From: Ornithodoros turicata
Taxonomy: Eukaryota > Arthropoda > Arachnida > Ixodida > Argasidae
Assembly (NCBI RefSeq): GCF_037126465.1
Contig: NC_088201.1
Location: 190,676,031-190,740,030, forward strand
Length of the DNA stretch: 64,000 bases
Reading direction: 5' to 3'
The notes under the pieces are model-generated. The model made no database searches. It was not told the DNA's origin and worked only from the letters and a program-made list of their open reading frames with translations. Numbering within the stretch: position 1 is the first letter of the stretch; each line of letters starts with the position of its first letter. The position numbers were made by a program, and so were the translations under genes. Positions 24,147-33,450 of the stretch are shown here, in pieces.

Positions 24147-24327
24147 GAAAGAAGGGTGCTAAGAGGACATTCTACATACTATTCAGAGGGAACGTCTCAG
24201 GCCTTCCCGGTTAATGGGGTGGGATAGTTGTGTGACAGTGGCTTCCATTTCACTATTCCTTCAGCAATTTAGCTTTTAAACAGGCCGGGTAATGTAGTAC
24301 AGCATGACCTCTTAGCACCCTTCTTTC
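24147..24327. repeat. Small foldback element inside H1
   Basis: The 20-base arm at 24147-24166 (GAAAGAAGGGTGCTAAGAGG) is exactly complementary to 24308-24327, with about 140 bases between. It lies just downstream of the transposase stop and could be a nested MITE or part of the 3' untranslated region. Confidence 0.75.
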
Positions 24328-24468
24328 TATGACTCGAGTGTTTAAGCAGAATAGTCTGTGCATAGAGTGTGATTGCGATTGATGTTCTGAGGCTGGAACA
24401 CATAGCAAGGACAAATACATACAAAACCCTTCACATGACACACTCTTGCATGTCGCTGGGGAGGTGTG

Positions 24469-24543
24469 TTAGCTTAGCTCAATTTGTAAGAGCCCTGGAC
24501 CGGTAGTACAGAAAATGTGGGTTCGAGTCCTACAGCTGGCTAA
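24469..24543 (+). ncRNA. tRNA-like sequence (tRNA pseudogene or SINE head)
   Basis: Seventy-five bases fold roughly as a tRNA: outer TTAGC/GCTAA pairing, a D-arm GCTC..GAGC, an imperfect anticodon stem CTGGA/TACAG, and a good T-arm GTGGG TTCGAGT CCTAC. The A- and B-box promoter words are present (TAGCTCAATTTGTAAGAG; GGTTCGAGTCC). The anticodon loop lacks the usual T33, which argues against a working tRNA. A second Ser-tRNA-like word (GGCCGAGTGGTTAA) occurs at about 24734. Most likely SINE-derived. Confidence 0.5.
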
Positions 24544-25269
24544 TCTTTTCAGTGACTTCCTTCTTTCATCATAGAGTGTGATTGATATTTGATCTCTGTG
24601 GCTTTTTCGCAGTCTCCATGTGCCTGTGTCAGCTCCAAAAGCTTCAATAATGAAGAATTTCAGTGCATGAAGCATGACCCATTACAATGTATTTTTAGAC
24701 ATTATAATACAACCAGCATGTGTGGAACAGAAAGGCCGAGTGGTTAATAGAAGCCCTTGAAATTATGCGGAGGAGTAATTGCATTGATTGTCATGGTTGT
24801 TTCATTGCTTCAAGTGCTTTTCATATGTCTTCCATGTATAATGGTAGTCAGGTTTCAGGCTGTTAACAACACAACGTCAGCATTGTTTGCATTTGCAATC
24901 TGTTCTAGCTGTGCTTACTGTTTTATGTCATACTCTCAGGTCGGAGTGATTCTGTATGAAAAATGTCATTTCTTTTTGTTTGTTCAAGTATATGCCTTAG
25001 ATGTGAGTTACCTTGCCGTGAATCTTGGTGGTTGTCATAATTATATGTGTAAGTGTGCGTCTATGTTGTGCATCTATGTTGTGCATACTGCCCTTTTTGG
25101 TGATACAATGCTGTGACAAATGTCCATTTCACTTTATTTATCTCTAGTGTGGTAAACCACCGATTTAATTACATATACTATGTATATTAACTTATGGATA
25201 ATTAACTTGGCATATCATCTTGATTGATGCAAAAATTAAAATTTAGCTGTAAATTAGATTAAATTAAAT

Positions 25270-26878
25270 TCACATGAGATCCCTGGCATCAATTTCAACA
25301 CGAGCCAAGGTTTCTTGAATTGCACTGTACGCCTGTAATTTTGCGTCTTCTGGCAGATTCTTTATGCGTTTTCCGATAAAAAGCCCAAAGAGCATCTCAG
25401 GGCTGTCATCTGTGCTGTGGATTGACCTGAGCGATTCTATTGTATCTCTAACAGCCGCCGTGAGTGTAGTATCTTCCTCGGGTAGTCTTCTTTTTCTGAT
25501 AAAATATTTGCATGCACATTTTGATTTTGCAACATACTATTGATGAAAGCTCTGTACTTATTTTGCTGTGCTTGCCGGTGTTGCACGTTTCTTGGACGTA
25601 CTTGAATGCTGAAATTGGCACAATGACAAATGGATGAATATTTGTCGAAGCTCATCATGCTAGTCAGCAATGCTTGTTCACCATTGCTTTCATTATAGCA
25701 TACTTCACGTACTTCAACCGTTCCTAGAAGCTATTTTTGCAGGGAGTTTTGATAACAGACTTCCTGTACTTTATTCTTGCGACAGTTTACTATAATTTCT
25801 AGTTTCAGTATTGTCAGCCACTTACTCTTGTCTTGATTTAGCATATGCGTGCTCATACCTACAGTGGAACAGTACTGTTAGTCACCACTAGACTTGTACA
25901 AAGGTTAACTTACGATGTTGATGCTTCAGGTTCAGTGCAATCTAGCGTAGCATCATGCTGTACACTGAAAGAAAAGACAACATAATGAAATAAAGTTCTG
26001 AAAAGAAGAAAGTATGTGCGTGTGTCACTCACTCTGTGTCTTCTCCGATGTCACTGAGATCACTGAAAGTAGAAAATTGGCCATGGAGATTCCTAAAGTA
26101 AAGCAACTTGTGGGACTCACTCTTCCTCTGTTAGGGTGGACTCTCCCTGGCTGAAAATTGGTGACCTAGGCTGAACTTCAGATGGGATGTTGGTCACCAC
26201 TCTGTGAGTACAGCATATGTAGAATCAAATGCCGTTATAGTTGCATTGAAAGAAGAAGCAAAACAGTGCAATAACAAAGATCTTTCAAGGTGGACTCTTG
26301 TCAACATTTTCCAAGTTCGCAAGTTTCCTTACTTATGTTGCTGTGCTTGCAAGCATTTACGGTAAATGTGAGGCGACTGTGACGCCATTGTTTTGAAGTC
26401 TGTTTTGCAACTACCTCTGCTGTGCCAATTAAACTTGGTTCACCCTCTCCCTCGAGTACAAATTGGCCATCAGCTGCTGCTCACGTTGAGGAAGGCTGCC
26501 TTGTCCCCAAAACGGAGCGCATGGTGTCGAAAAGTGGCCACGTCGGTTTTCTAATGTTGCCGGGCGCACCACTTCGATGTTGTGCCTCGTACTTTTTGTG
26601 TAGCCTTTGGAAGCGGTCGCGAATGGTCCTCCATCTTTTCAAAGCTTCGTCTCCTGCAGGAACATTTTATCTCAGCTGCGCGTTCCTGACTACAGCACCT
26701 CTGTACATGTTCATACTTCCCGTTACTCACCCGTAATGCCGCAGATGCTTCCTACCGTCTTCCATGTCTCATCCTTTTTATATACGTTCTTGTATTGACT
26801 GTGGGTCCTGTCATACAGGAACGGATAGCAGCGCACCGTTTCAACAAAATCTTCGTCAGAGACGGCAAAGTCAGCCAT
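25270..26878 (-). CDS. MADF-BESS DNA-binding protein of Harbinger H1, seven exons, 251 aa
   Basis: Proposed exons on the minus strand: 26878-26731, 26653-26485, 26201-26121, 26062-26033, 25964-25914, 25608-25558, 25495-25270. Introns are GT-AG and the phase is consistent throughout (756 bases). Exons 1-2 encode a MADF domain: F-V-E-T-V-R-C-Y-P-F-L-Y-D near the start, TWKTVGSICGI, then EALKRWRTIRDRFQRLHKKY and WPLFDTM. An acidic linker follows in exons 3-5. Exon 7 ends in a BESS-like motif (SPEMLFGLFIGKRIKNLPED.., about residues 205-245) used for protein-protein contact. MADF-BESS proteins bind DNA; here it probably guides the transposase to the terminal repeats. The 51-base exon at 25558-25608 is optional, since skipping it keeps the frame. 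Confidence 0.8.
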
Positions 26879-27100
26879 TATAATTTATAAACAACGCAGT
26901 TTGTCACCTAGAGGTTCCGTAACGAGGTGGTATACTGAATGAAAAACCGCGCTGAAACAAGCAGACGAAAAATCAGGAGGCGTGGCCTACCTGTGTCACC
27001 TCATTGGTCGCCAGTATATCGCTCTCGGCAGCTCTCGCCGACGTCGTGAAAGGAGATCGGCATGGCAATGTTTTTTGGTTCGACGTCTGTCGTCTCCCAA

Positions 27101-27174
27101 CGCCGGAAATGCGCGTCTACTTCCGCCGTCCGTTCACGACGTCGCGTCGGGCGTCGCCAAGTGAGAACTGGCCA
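27101..27174 (-). repeat. Right terminal inverted repeat of H1
   Basis: Inverted match to 20758-20831 with three mismatches. The MADF-BESS start codon lies about 220 bases inside it. Confidence 0.9.
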
Positions 27175-27177
27175 TTA

Positions 27178-28401
27178 GACAAGTCAGTCATGCGGTGCAA
27201 ATGCCATCACATAGAAAAGAAAAATACGCTATCTGACAGTTACTGCTTCATCTTTTAGAGATTAGGCCCCAGCGGGTGCATTCTCAGTACAGATTTGGAA
27301 TTACCTTATTTGTTAAATGATTTCGCAGGCATTCTGGCACCACCGAAAAGCTTGCACTCCACGTCTCAACTATCACCTTCTGGGTTTCAAGCTGAAGGCT
27401 GTCACCAGTGCCAACCAGACGCCCCTTCAAAGTTCATCTGTTTTTGTTGACGGAATTGTGACACCTGGTACTGAGACATTTCATTTTCTGATGAATCAAG
27501 TGCATTACATCACTTGTGCTGGACTTCTTTTATTCGTACACCCTTGCTGTTGCTCGCTAGCTTAGAGCAACCATGCATGAGGTGTTCGTGTACTTACTCC
27601 AGCGCTTTCAGAGTACATTTCAGCAGTATCATCGTATCATATGCACGGCAGCACATCTTGTGTATTTTGAGTAAGGTATAAATTTAAATGTTGGCTCAGC
27701 TGTTGTATTTCGGTCACATATATGGTGTTCTTCTAGAGCCCTCAAGGGTTACATTCAAGCAGTTTCATGTGTGCAACAGCACATACCTTTTCTCAGTTTT
27801 GAGTAAAGTAAATCGAAATCTTCCAGTTGATGTGTTTCGGCCATAAATGACGTTTTTCGGGACGTTTCAGGATTACATTCAAACAGGGTCATGTGTGCAT
27901 GTGTAACAGTACATTCTTTTTCTCAGGTTTACGTAAGGTAAATCTATCCGCTGTTGTGTTCTGGCAATGTAACAGAAGCTTGTGTTGCATTCAAGTGGTA
28001 TCATGTATACAAAAATTCGTTTTATGCCTTTCTGTAGCTGCTGTACTAATATTGTGAGTACAGAGACATTCCTGCAGAACATATCAGAGCATCTTTTGTG
28101 CTATTGTTGATATGATCTGCAGCAGTATATTGATAATGTTAATTGTTCAATGACTTCAGCTAACATTTACATTCTTATTTCCAGGTAAACCTGTCACGCA
28201 GATGCCCTACCCCTTGGTATGCTTAGTTCAAGATTGTACCGAAACAATCCACCTGGAGCATTATTTTTCAATTGGCAGTGGCATTACTATCACAACACAC
28301 CACACACTGCATGCCTAAGGTGCATGTACAATGCATCAAACTTATTCTCAGGTACAGGCGAGCTGGTACGCAATTACAACATGAAACAATTGACACAGAG
28401 G
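27178..28401. other. Noncoding stretch between H1 and the hAT element
   Basis: No gene recognised. Most of its middle is the diverged tandem repeat listed at 27608-28010. Confidence 0.4.
27608..28010. repeat. Diverged tandem repeat, about 115-140 bp units
   Basis: Three to four units begin with variants of TTACATTCAAGCAGTTTCAT (near 27612, 27751, 27873 and 27986) and continue through CAACAGCACAT..TTTTGAGTAAGGTAAAT. Units are about 115-140 bases and clearly diverged. Confidence 0.6.
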
Positions 28402-28739
28402 TCGTAAAGCAGTGCCGGATTTACAGTGGTGGGGACCCGTGGCAGTGTACATTGTGGGGCTCTTCTGTCTGGTCAGTACTTTTCATGGTGCTTCATAGGG
28501 ATAAATTATGGTCATAGAGATGCCTGACCTCGGTGAAAATATTCTGTGCGATATATACGTATATGAAAAAGTTCAATGGACAGTAGTTGGTTCGTTTATT
28601 ACAACGCAGTTTCTAGAAAGAGTACTTCACATTAGCTTTTGCAGTTTACATCTTCTAAGATCTACAATATCTTTAAAGCTATTCAAGACTACATTACGCT
28701 GCTAGTGCAAATTGGAACCTTCGTTAACTTCCTTATTGA

Positions 28740-29518
28740 AAAGTCACTAATGAGCTCTGTAAAATCAAGCTCTTTAAGAACGTCCCTTTGCATAACAGTG
28801 ACAAGCGATTAAGTGTAACTGTGTAAAGTTTTGCTGGTCTTGTCCACTCTGTCTAAAATATCGTCCCAAAACGGCACATAAATTCCCGTTTCAGGTCAAT
28901 GACACCGCCAGCTTTAAAGCGCACTTCAGGCATTTCATCTCGATCGCACTTGGAGCGTTTTAAGAAAGACAGTACCCCTTGACGGCTCTCACAGCATCCG
29001 TTATACAGGGCCACCGTGTGCTGGTGACTGTTTTCGGTACTTCATGGAACGGGCTGCTTTGCTGAGCAGTCGCCGGACACCGTTGTGGTGAGCTCGCTCA
29101 TCACCTTGTGTCTATGCATGGATGCTGCAAAGAACTCGTATACTTGCTCGAGGAAATCTAAAAAGGCAACAGCAGCGGGTTAGCACTCGACAGCTAATTT
29201 TGCCATCAGATTCAGAGAGTGCTCTGAGCAAGGTACGCACGTAGCCAGAAGATTTTTGTGTCGTGCTCGTGCTTGATGAGGGGGGGGGGATATGTTTATT
29301 AAGCTCGTGCTTGATGACTTTTGTACTTTCCACTCATGGACGCAGCATTGTCGTAGGACTGCCCTTTCTTCCTTGATGTTTATGCCCTGTGCGTCGAGCA
29401 AACTCATTAAAGCTTTGAACGTGTCCTCAGCATTATGCCCCTGGTTAGGCACGAAGCGTACACGATAGAAATATAACTGCTCTGAGGCCGAAACACACAA
29501 CAGACGCACACAGCACAA
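28740..29518 (-). pseudogene. hAT transposase remnant (ZMYM1/DUF4371-like)
   Basis: Conserved fragments on the minus strand, in order: VRFVPNQGHNAEDTF, a segment corresponding to the GQSYDNA..MSGKY core, then NLLATCVPCSEHSLNLMAKL (29240-29160), which is the family's catalytic-core signature, followed by AAVAFLDFLEQVYEFFAASMHR. Stop codons occur at about 29160 and further on. A 23-base insertion at 29280-29302 interrupts the core. The N-terminal zinc finger and the C-terminal dimerisation region are not present. Confidence 0.75.
29280..29302. mobile_element. Micro-insertion with 15-bp target duplication inside the hAT copy
   Basis: GCTCGTGCTTGATGA occurs at 29265-29279 and again at 29303-29317, enclosing 23 bases (ten G then ATATGTTTATTAA on the plus strand). 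Removing the insert and one duplicate restores the transposase reading frame across the site. This is the signature of a very short, 5'-truncated retroposition event. Confidence 0.75.
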
Positions 29519-30768
29519 GCCTCAAGGTGCCTAAGAACACGAACAACTGAATTATGGCAGTGAACTGTACAAATATCTTTCAACTGGGGTAGTATTTTAT
29601 AAGTGCATGAATGCTATTGCTGCATATGTGATTTAGGCGCGAACCCAAAGCCGTATCGTTTGCAGAAGAAGCAGTGACAATTGAAGTGGTGGGGCACCGT
29701 TTTGGTGGGGGCCCCGGGGCATGCGCCCCGTCTGCCTCCCCCCCTTAAATCCGGCACTGTCGTAAAGTCATGCCTTTTCCTCCGCGCCTCGGGTTTCATA
29801 TTGTTATCCTCACATGCAGCTCATTTCGCCTGTGCTGTGCAGCATGAGCAAAAGCACAAATTGTTTTTGGTCACATGACACGGGACATAAATACTATACA
29901 GCATTCTACATAATGTAATTTAACAGTTGTTCACGTTTGGATATTCTAACCATGGAATTTACCCTGCATGCACCATACCATGTCCAAACACGAACAACTG
30001 CTAGAAAGCAGCATGTACTGTTGCCGTAAAGCATTTATGGCTTGCGTCCTGTGATTTGGAAACAATTGTATCTTTTTCTGCTACAACCGGTAAACTACAG
30101 TAAAGTTTTAGAAACACTGTGTCATACCGTAAACCACTATGAAAAATGGCAGTTTGAAAAACTGGAGAAGACTGTTATTAGAGCAGGGGACATGTTCTAC
30201 GGTGAAATTCTTTACAGTGTGTGCTGTACCGCGTAATGCACTGCAGGCCCACCACAGTATGGTAACGCTCTGAATACTGATTTGCCCAAAAAAGGAACGT
30301 GTGCGTTTCTTGTACTAACTTCCCCTTATGCAAAGTCGTAGAAAAATGTTTTCAGCCAATGGGGAAGGAGAGGACATCATTCTGGACTCTCGTTGACCTA
30401 CAATGTGTTGTGTGTGAAGGTCATTTTGAAGAGTGTAGGTGGTACAAGACTGTTCCCACATTCTTGGCAGTGTTGACTAATAACCATAATAAAGTAGAGA
30501 GTACATTTGTTGCTTCATATATTTGTGTCATGGCAAAGTGTGTAGAGATACATCTGTCTCGACATACAGGTGCCAAAGCTGCTTTTTTGTCTAAAATACG
30601 ACAAATAGTTGTCTGTTCAATACCACTAATATCGTGTGCCGGCCTGGGAACGCGCTCTATCAGTTTTGCAAATTCAACGTAGGCGAAATCGCCATAGTAA
30701 GTATGTACTAGGTTTCGAGGCCAATGTTCCATGTTTTGAATTCCAAATACGCATAAGGCACGGCCTCC

Positions 30769-30917
30769 CAGGCAGCACAATGTACTGAAAGTTGAGTGCA
30801 ATGGGGGTGAGCGGTATGTGTCTTATCAATGTTATTTAGTTTCACGAGTCTGTTCAAGGCCTCCCACCTACCAGTCCACCCCTATTGCACTCGACTTTCA
30901 GTACATTGTGCTGCCTG
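30769..30917. repeat. Inverted repeat, about 50-bp arms
   Basis: CAGGCAGCACAATGTACTGA at 30769 and onward is matched by its complement ending at 30917. The arms are about 51 bases with several mismatches and are separated by roughly 47 bases. No terminal features allow assignment to a family. Confidence 0.7.
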
Positions 30918-31901
30918 AGCTTCTTTCAAAAGGGCGTGGCGGTCGTGAGTCATTTTATCAGTTCTCACATAATACTGATATGGTGTTGTTGGCAACATCG
31001 AAACAGTTGCATGCTTGTGCTGAAGAACCATTTTAAATGTAGCAACATCAGAATGGTCGCAAGAGATTCCTCTCGAGCATTCCACGGTGAGGTTGCTCGC
31101 TTTCACCGACCGTTGCTCTATGAGTTGTTGAATATATATATATTCCCGATGGGGCATACTCAAAGGTGGTGGTGTATCAATAATTAGTGCAGCGGTTAAT
31201 TAGCTTTCATAATTAATCTTTATGATTTGTGAAAATAGGTGGACCGCGCAATTGCAACCTCGTAGAGCACAACCCTGCGGAGTCCAGTCCGCTAGAATCG
31301 AAACCACAGCGCCTTTTCTGTGCTCCAGCAAAAATATGCGGAAAATCACAATTTTCGAGCGTTGTGCGAGTTTTGTGGCCGCTTTCTCCTCTTCCCTTTT
31401 ACTGTCAACCTTTCTCAACTGACGTCAGGCCCCAAGCAGCACAGAAGACCGGGAAAAGGTTGGGAAGGCAACGGGGCTACTGGTTGTGCAAAGGCCGGTA
31501 TCGAATGCAGGAACCCGAGTCTATGCCGATAGTATCCTAGTACAAAGAGAAAGGAGAAATGCGAGAGGGAAAAATTGTGAGGTCGTTCCCCGAAAAATCC
31601 CTGATAGTCACCCGATTCGTGATTACGTGGCAGATGTAAAAAAAAGCTAAATCGTAGGATTTCACCCCGTTCATTCCCCGACACCATGCCGATTGCATAT
31701 CACGTGGCCGTGTCTTATACGGAGCAGGCAAGCGCACTTTTAGGACATCCAAGCTTACCATGCAGAGGCTGATGCAATGCAGAACCATGAAGGCACAACG
31801 GCAGCTACAAATTCAAACAGCGAGACGCGAGAGCAGAGAGGCGAGAGTGACAGGTGACAGTTGGGAGTTGGACGCGTTGCGGTGAGTTCGTTTTGTCTTC
31901 G

Positions 31902-31915
31902 GTTGCCGTAGCAAC
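31902..31915. promoter_or_regulatory. Perfect X-box (RFX-type) site
   Basis: GTTGCC-GT-AGCAAC is a perfect palindromic match to the RFX consensus (GTNRCC, 0-3 bases, RGYAAC). It sits in a locally CpG-rich segment (31800-32060), which could be a promoter, but no gene start could be assigned on either side. A 14-base match by chance in 64 kb is unlikely but not excluded. Confidence 0.35.
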
Positions 31916-32368
31916 GTAACTTCTGTGCAGTATTTGCGTGTCTTTTAGTGCGCTTTCTAAGACAATGCGATGACAGTGGTCCCTGCGCAACACATTGTCG
32001 ATTTCCCGGTAGAGCTTTCGCAAGAAACGGACGCCAACCGGACTGCACGTGGTGGTGCTTGATGTTCGAAGGTATGAGTGATGACCCTGATGTTTTGCTT
32101 ACTATTAATTAGACGTTTCATTTTAGAAACTTAGAAGGAACTCAAAGAGAAACAGATTCCGAACGTATCGTGAAGAGGAAGGGGGTATATGACGCGACCT
32201 GCATGGAAAACAGGTGTGTCATGTGTTATTTTCTCTTAGAAAATAGAAGATGTGAGGTGGCCAACAAAACGTAAAGCTCCCTGTGGTCCGCGAGTGCATC
32301 GCGCAGTCAGGAATATGCTTTGTCTACACACACTTTTAGGCACACTTTACACAGTGAGTGATCAGACT

Positions 32369-32388
32369 TACGTACTACGTAGTACGTA
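32369..32388. repeat. Perfect 20-bp palindrome
   Basis: TACGTACTACGTAGTACGTA is identical to its own reverse complement, with no spacer. A short TATATA run follows. Confidence 0.9.
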
Positions 32389-32504
32389 TATATAGAGATG
32401 CATTGATTATTTCTTTCTGCTTAGTGTATGCTTTGGGCAGAATAAACAGTATATTTACTTGAGCAGTATGTGCATTTCCACGTTTTATTTTCGATTATGC
32501 ATTC

Positions 32505-32700
32505 AGTGGTCCCAGCTGCCAAGTGGCCGGATCCCGGACCACTTGCAGAGGGGACCAATGGATCAATTCCACTAGTTGCGCTTCAGGTGAAACTGGTTCC
32601 ACTTTCGACTGGTCCCAGTCACTAAATGGTCCCACATTCAAAGTGGGACCTGTCCAATAAACCACTTTGAAGTGGTCTCACTCCAGATTTTTGCCTGGCA
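32505..32700. repeat. Palindrome-dense block (GTGGTCC/GGACCAC)
   Basis: Many short hairpins built from CAAGTGG, GGACCACTT, AGTGGGACC and AAACCACTTTGAAGTGGT occur within 200 bases. Its style resembles the block at 7640-7960. Confidence 0.4.
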
Positions 32701-33299
32701 CACTGCGCACTTTGACTGAACCACCGATTTTATGCTACACAATGATGATTCCTCATTCCCGAACGCTACCATTTGGAAGTTTCACGTGTTTTAAAATGTT
32801 GGTTCGCAGATAAAAGTTGTATGTTCTCAAAATGCGGATTAAGTTTGAGTTTTCATGAGATCTAATGCAGATGAATTGGGATGACCGTTCGTGATGCAAA
32901 CTCGCCGTACATTACCAGGAAAAGGTCCACAAATTCCACAAACTATACCAAACGTTACACATAGACGAGCATCCCGAGAAAAAACTGCTTTTTGAGCAGA
33001 TGATCAGTTGGATATCATGAACCCAGACATACGATGTACTCTCATTTACCTTACCACCGCAACGTCTTTCAGTTTTACTTTGTGGGACAGCGCTGGCCTC
33101 GGTTAAATGATGTGAAGATTAATTGTGAAAGTAAATTAACGGCTGCACTGATACGTCCCACCTTTAAGTAGGCGCCATCAAGAATAGATATGTTAACCGA
33201 CTTTTCCGAAAGAAAAATAAATTGCGAATTTAAGAAAGTTCATTCCTGTCAGTTGTACGGCCACGTTCAGAATACGCGTTTCACTTACTGCTCTATAAT

Positions 33300-33450
33300 A
33301 GAGTGCTTTAAATATAATATTAAATACTTCTAGGAGTATTTAGTATTCTACTCAAATTACTTTCAGTTTTGAGTATTTTGTACTCTATTTTAAATACTTT
33401 GTACGCGGAGTATTTAGTATCTTATTTTAAATACTCTTGCGCAGAATTTT
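33300..33450. repeat. AGTATTT/AAATACT-rich repeat
   Basis: At least six copies of AGTATTT or its complement lie within 150 AT-rich bases, in both orientations, resembling subterminal repeats of a DNA transposon. No termini were identified. Confidence 0.45.

Larger units (their letters stand above)
20758..27174. mobile_element. Complete-looking PIF/Harbinger transposon H1
   Basis: The ends 20758-20831 and 27101-27174 are inverted repeats matching at 71 of 74 positions (start TGGCCAGTTCTCACTTGG). The flanks are TGA (20755-20757) and TTA (27175-27177), near-identical trinucleotides of the size this superfamily duplicates; one has probably mutated. Inside are two convergent spliced genes, a HARBI1-type transposase on + and a MADF-BESS protein on -, each starting close to its own terminal repeat. 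This is the expected transposase plus Myb-like partner pair. Both frames are open through all proposed exons, suggesting recent activity. The gap between the two stop codons (24002-25269) holds small repeats and a tRNA-like sequence. Confidence 0.9.
28410..29759. mobile_element. hAT-superfamily element, internally decayed, 1350 bp
   Basis: It starts CAGTGCCGGATTTA and ends with the exact complement (TAAATCCGGCACTG). The flanks are perfect 8-bp duplications TCGTAAAG (28402-28409 and 29760-29767), the size diagnostic of hAT elements. A broken transposase fragment of the ZMYM1/DUF4371-like kind lies inside on the minus strand. The perfect duplications show that the element's ends were mobilised intact, while the coding part is far too short to be autonomous. 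Confidence 0.9.

Noticed and set aside
24469..24543. Functional tRNA gene
   Set aside because: The anticodon loop lacks the conserved T33 and one anticodon-stem pair is broken; better explained as tRNA-derived repeat.
24757..25116. 119-codon hydrophobic frame in H1, possible membrane protein
   Set aside because: It lies in AT-rich intergenic sequence between convergent transposon genes, has no recognisable domain and its hydrophobicity follows from T-rich composition.
30299..30682. 127-codon plus-strand frame as a gene
   Set aside because: The opposite strand is equally open, no domain is recognised on either, and no splice or polyadenylation context supports one over the other.
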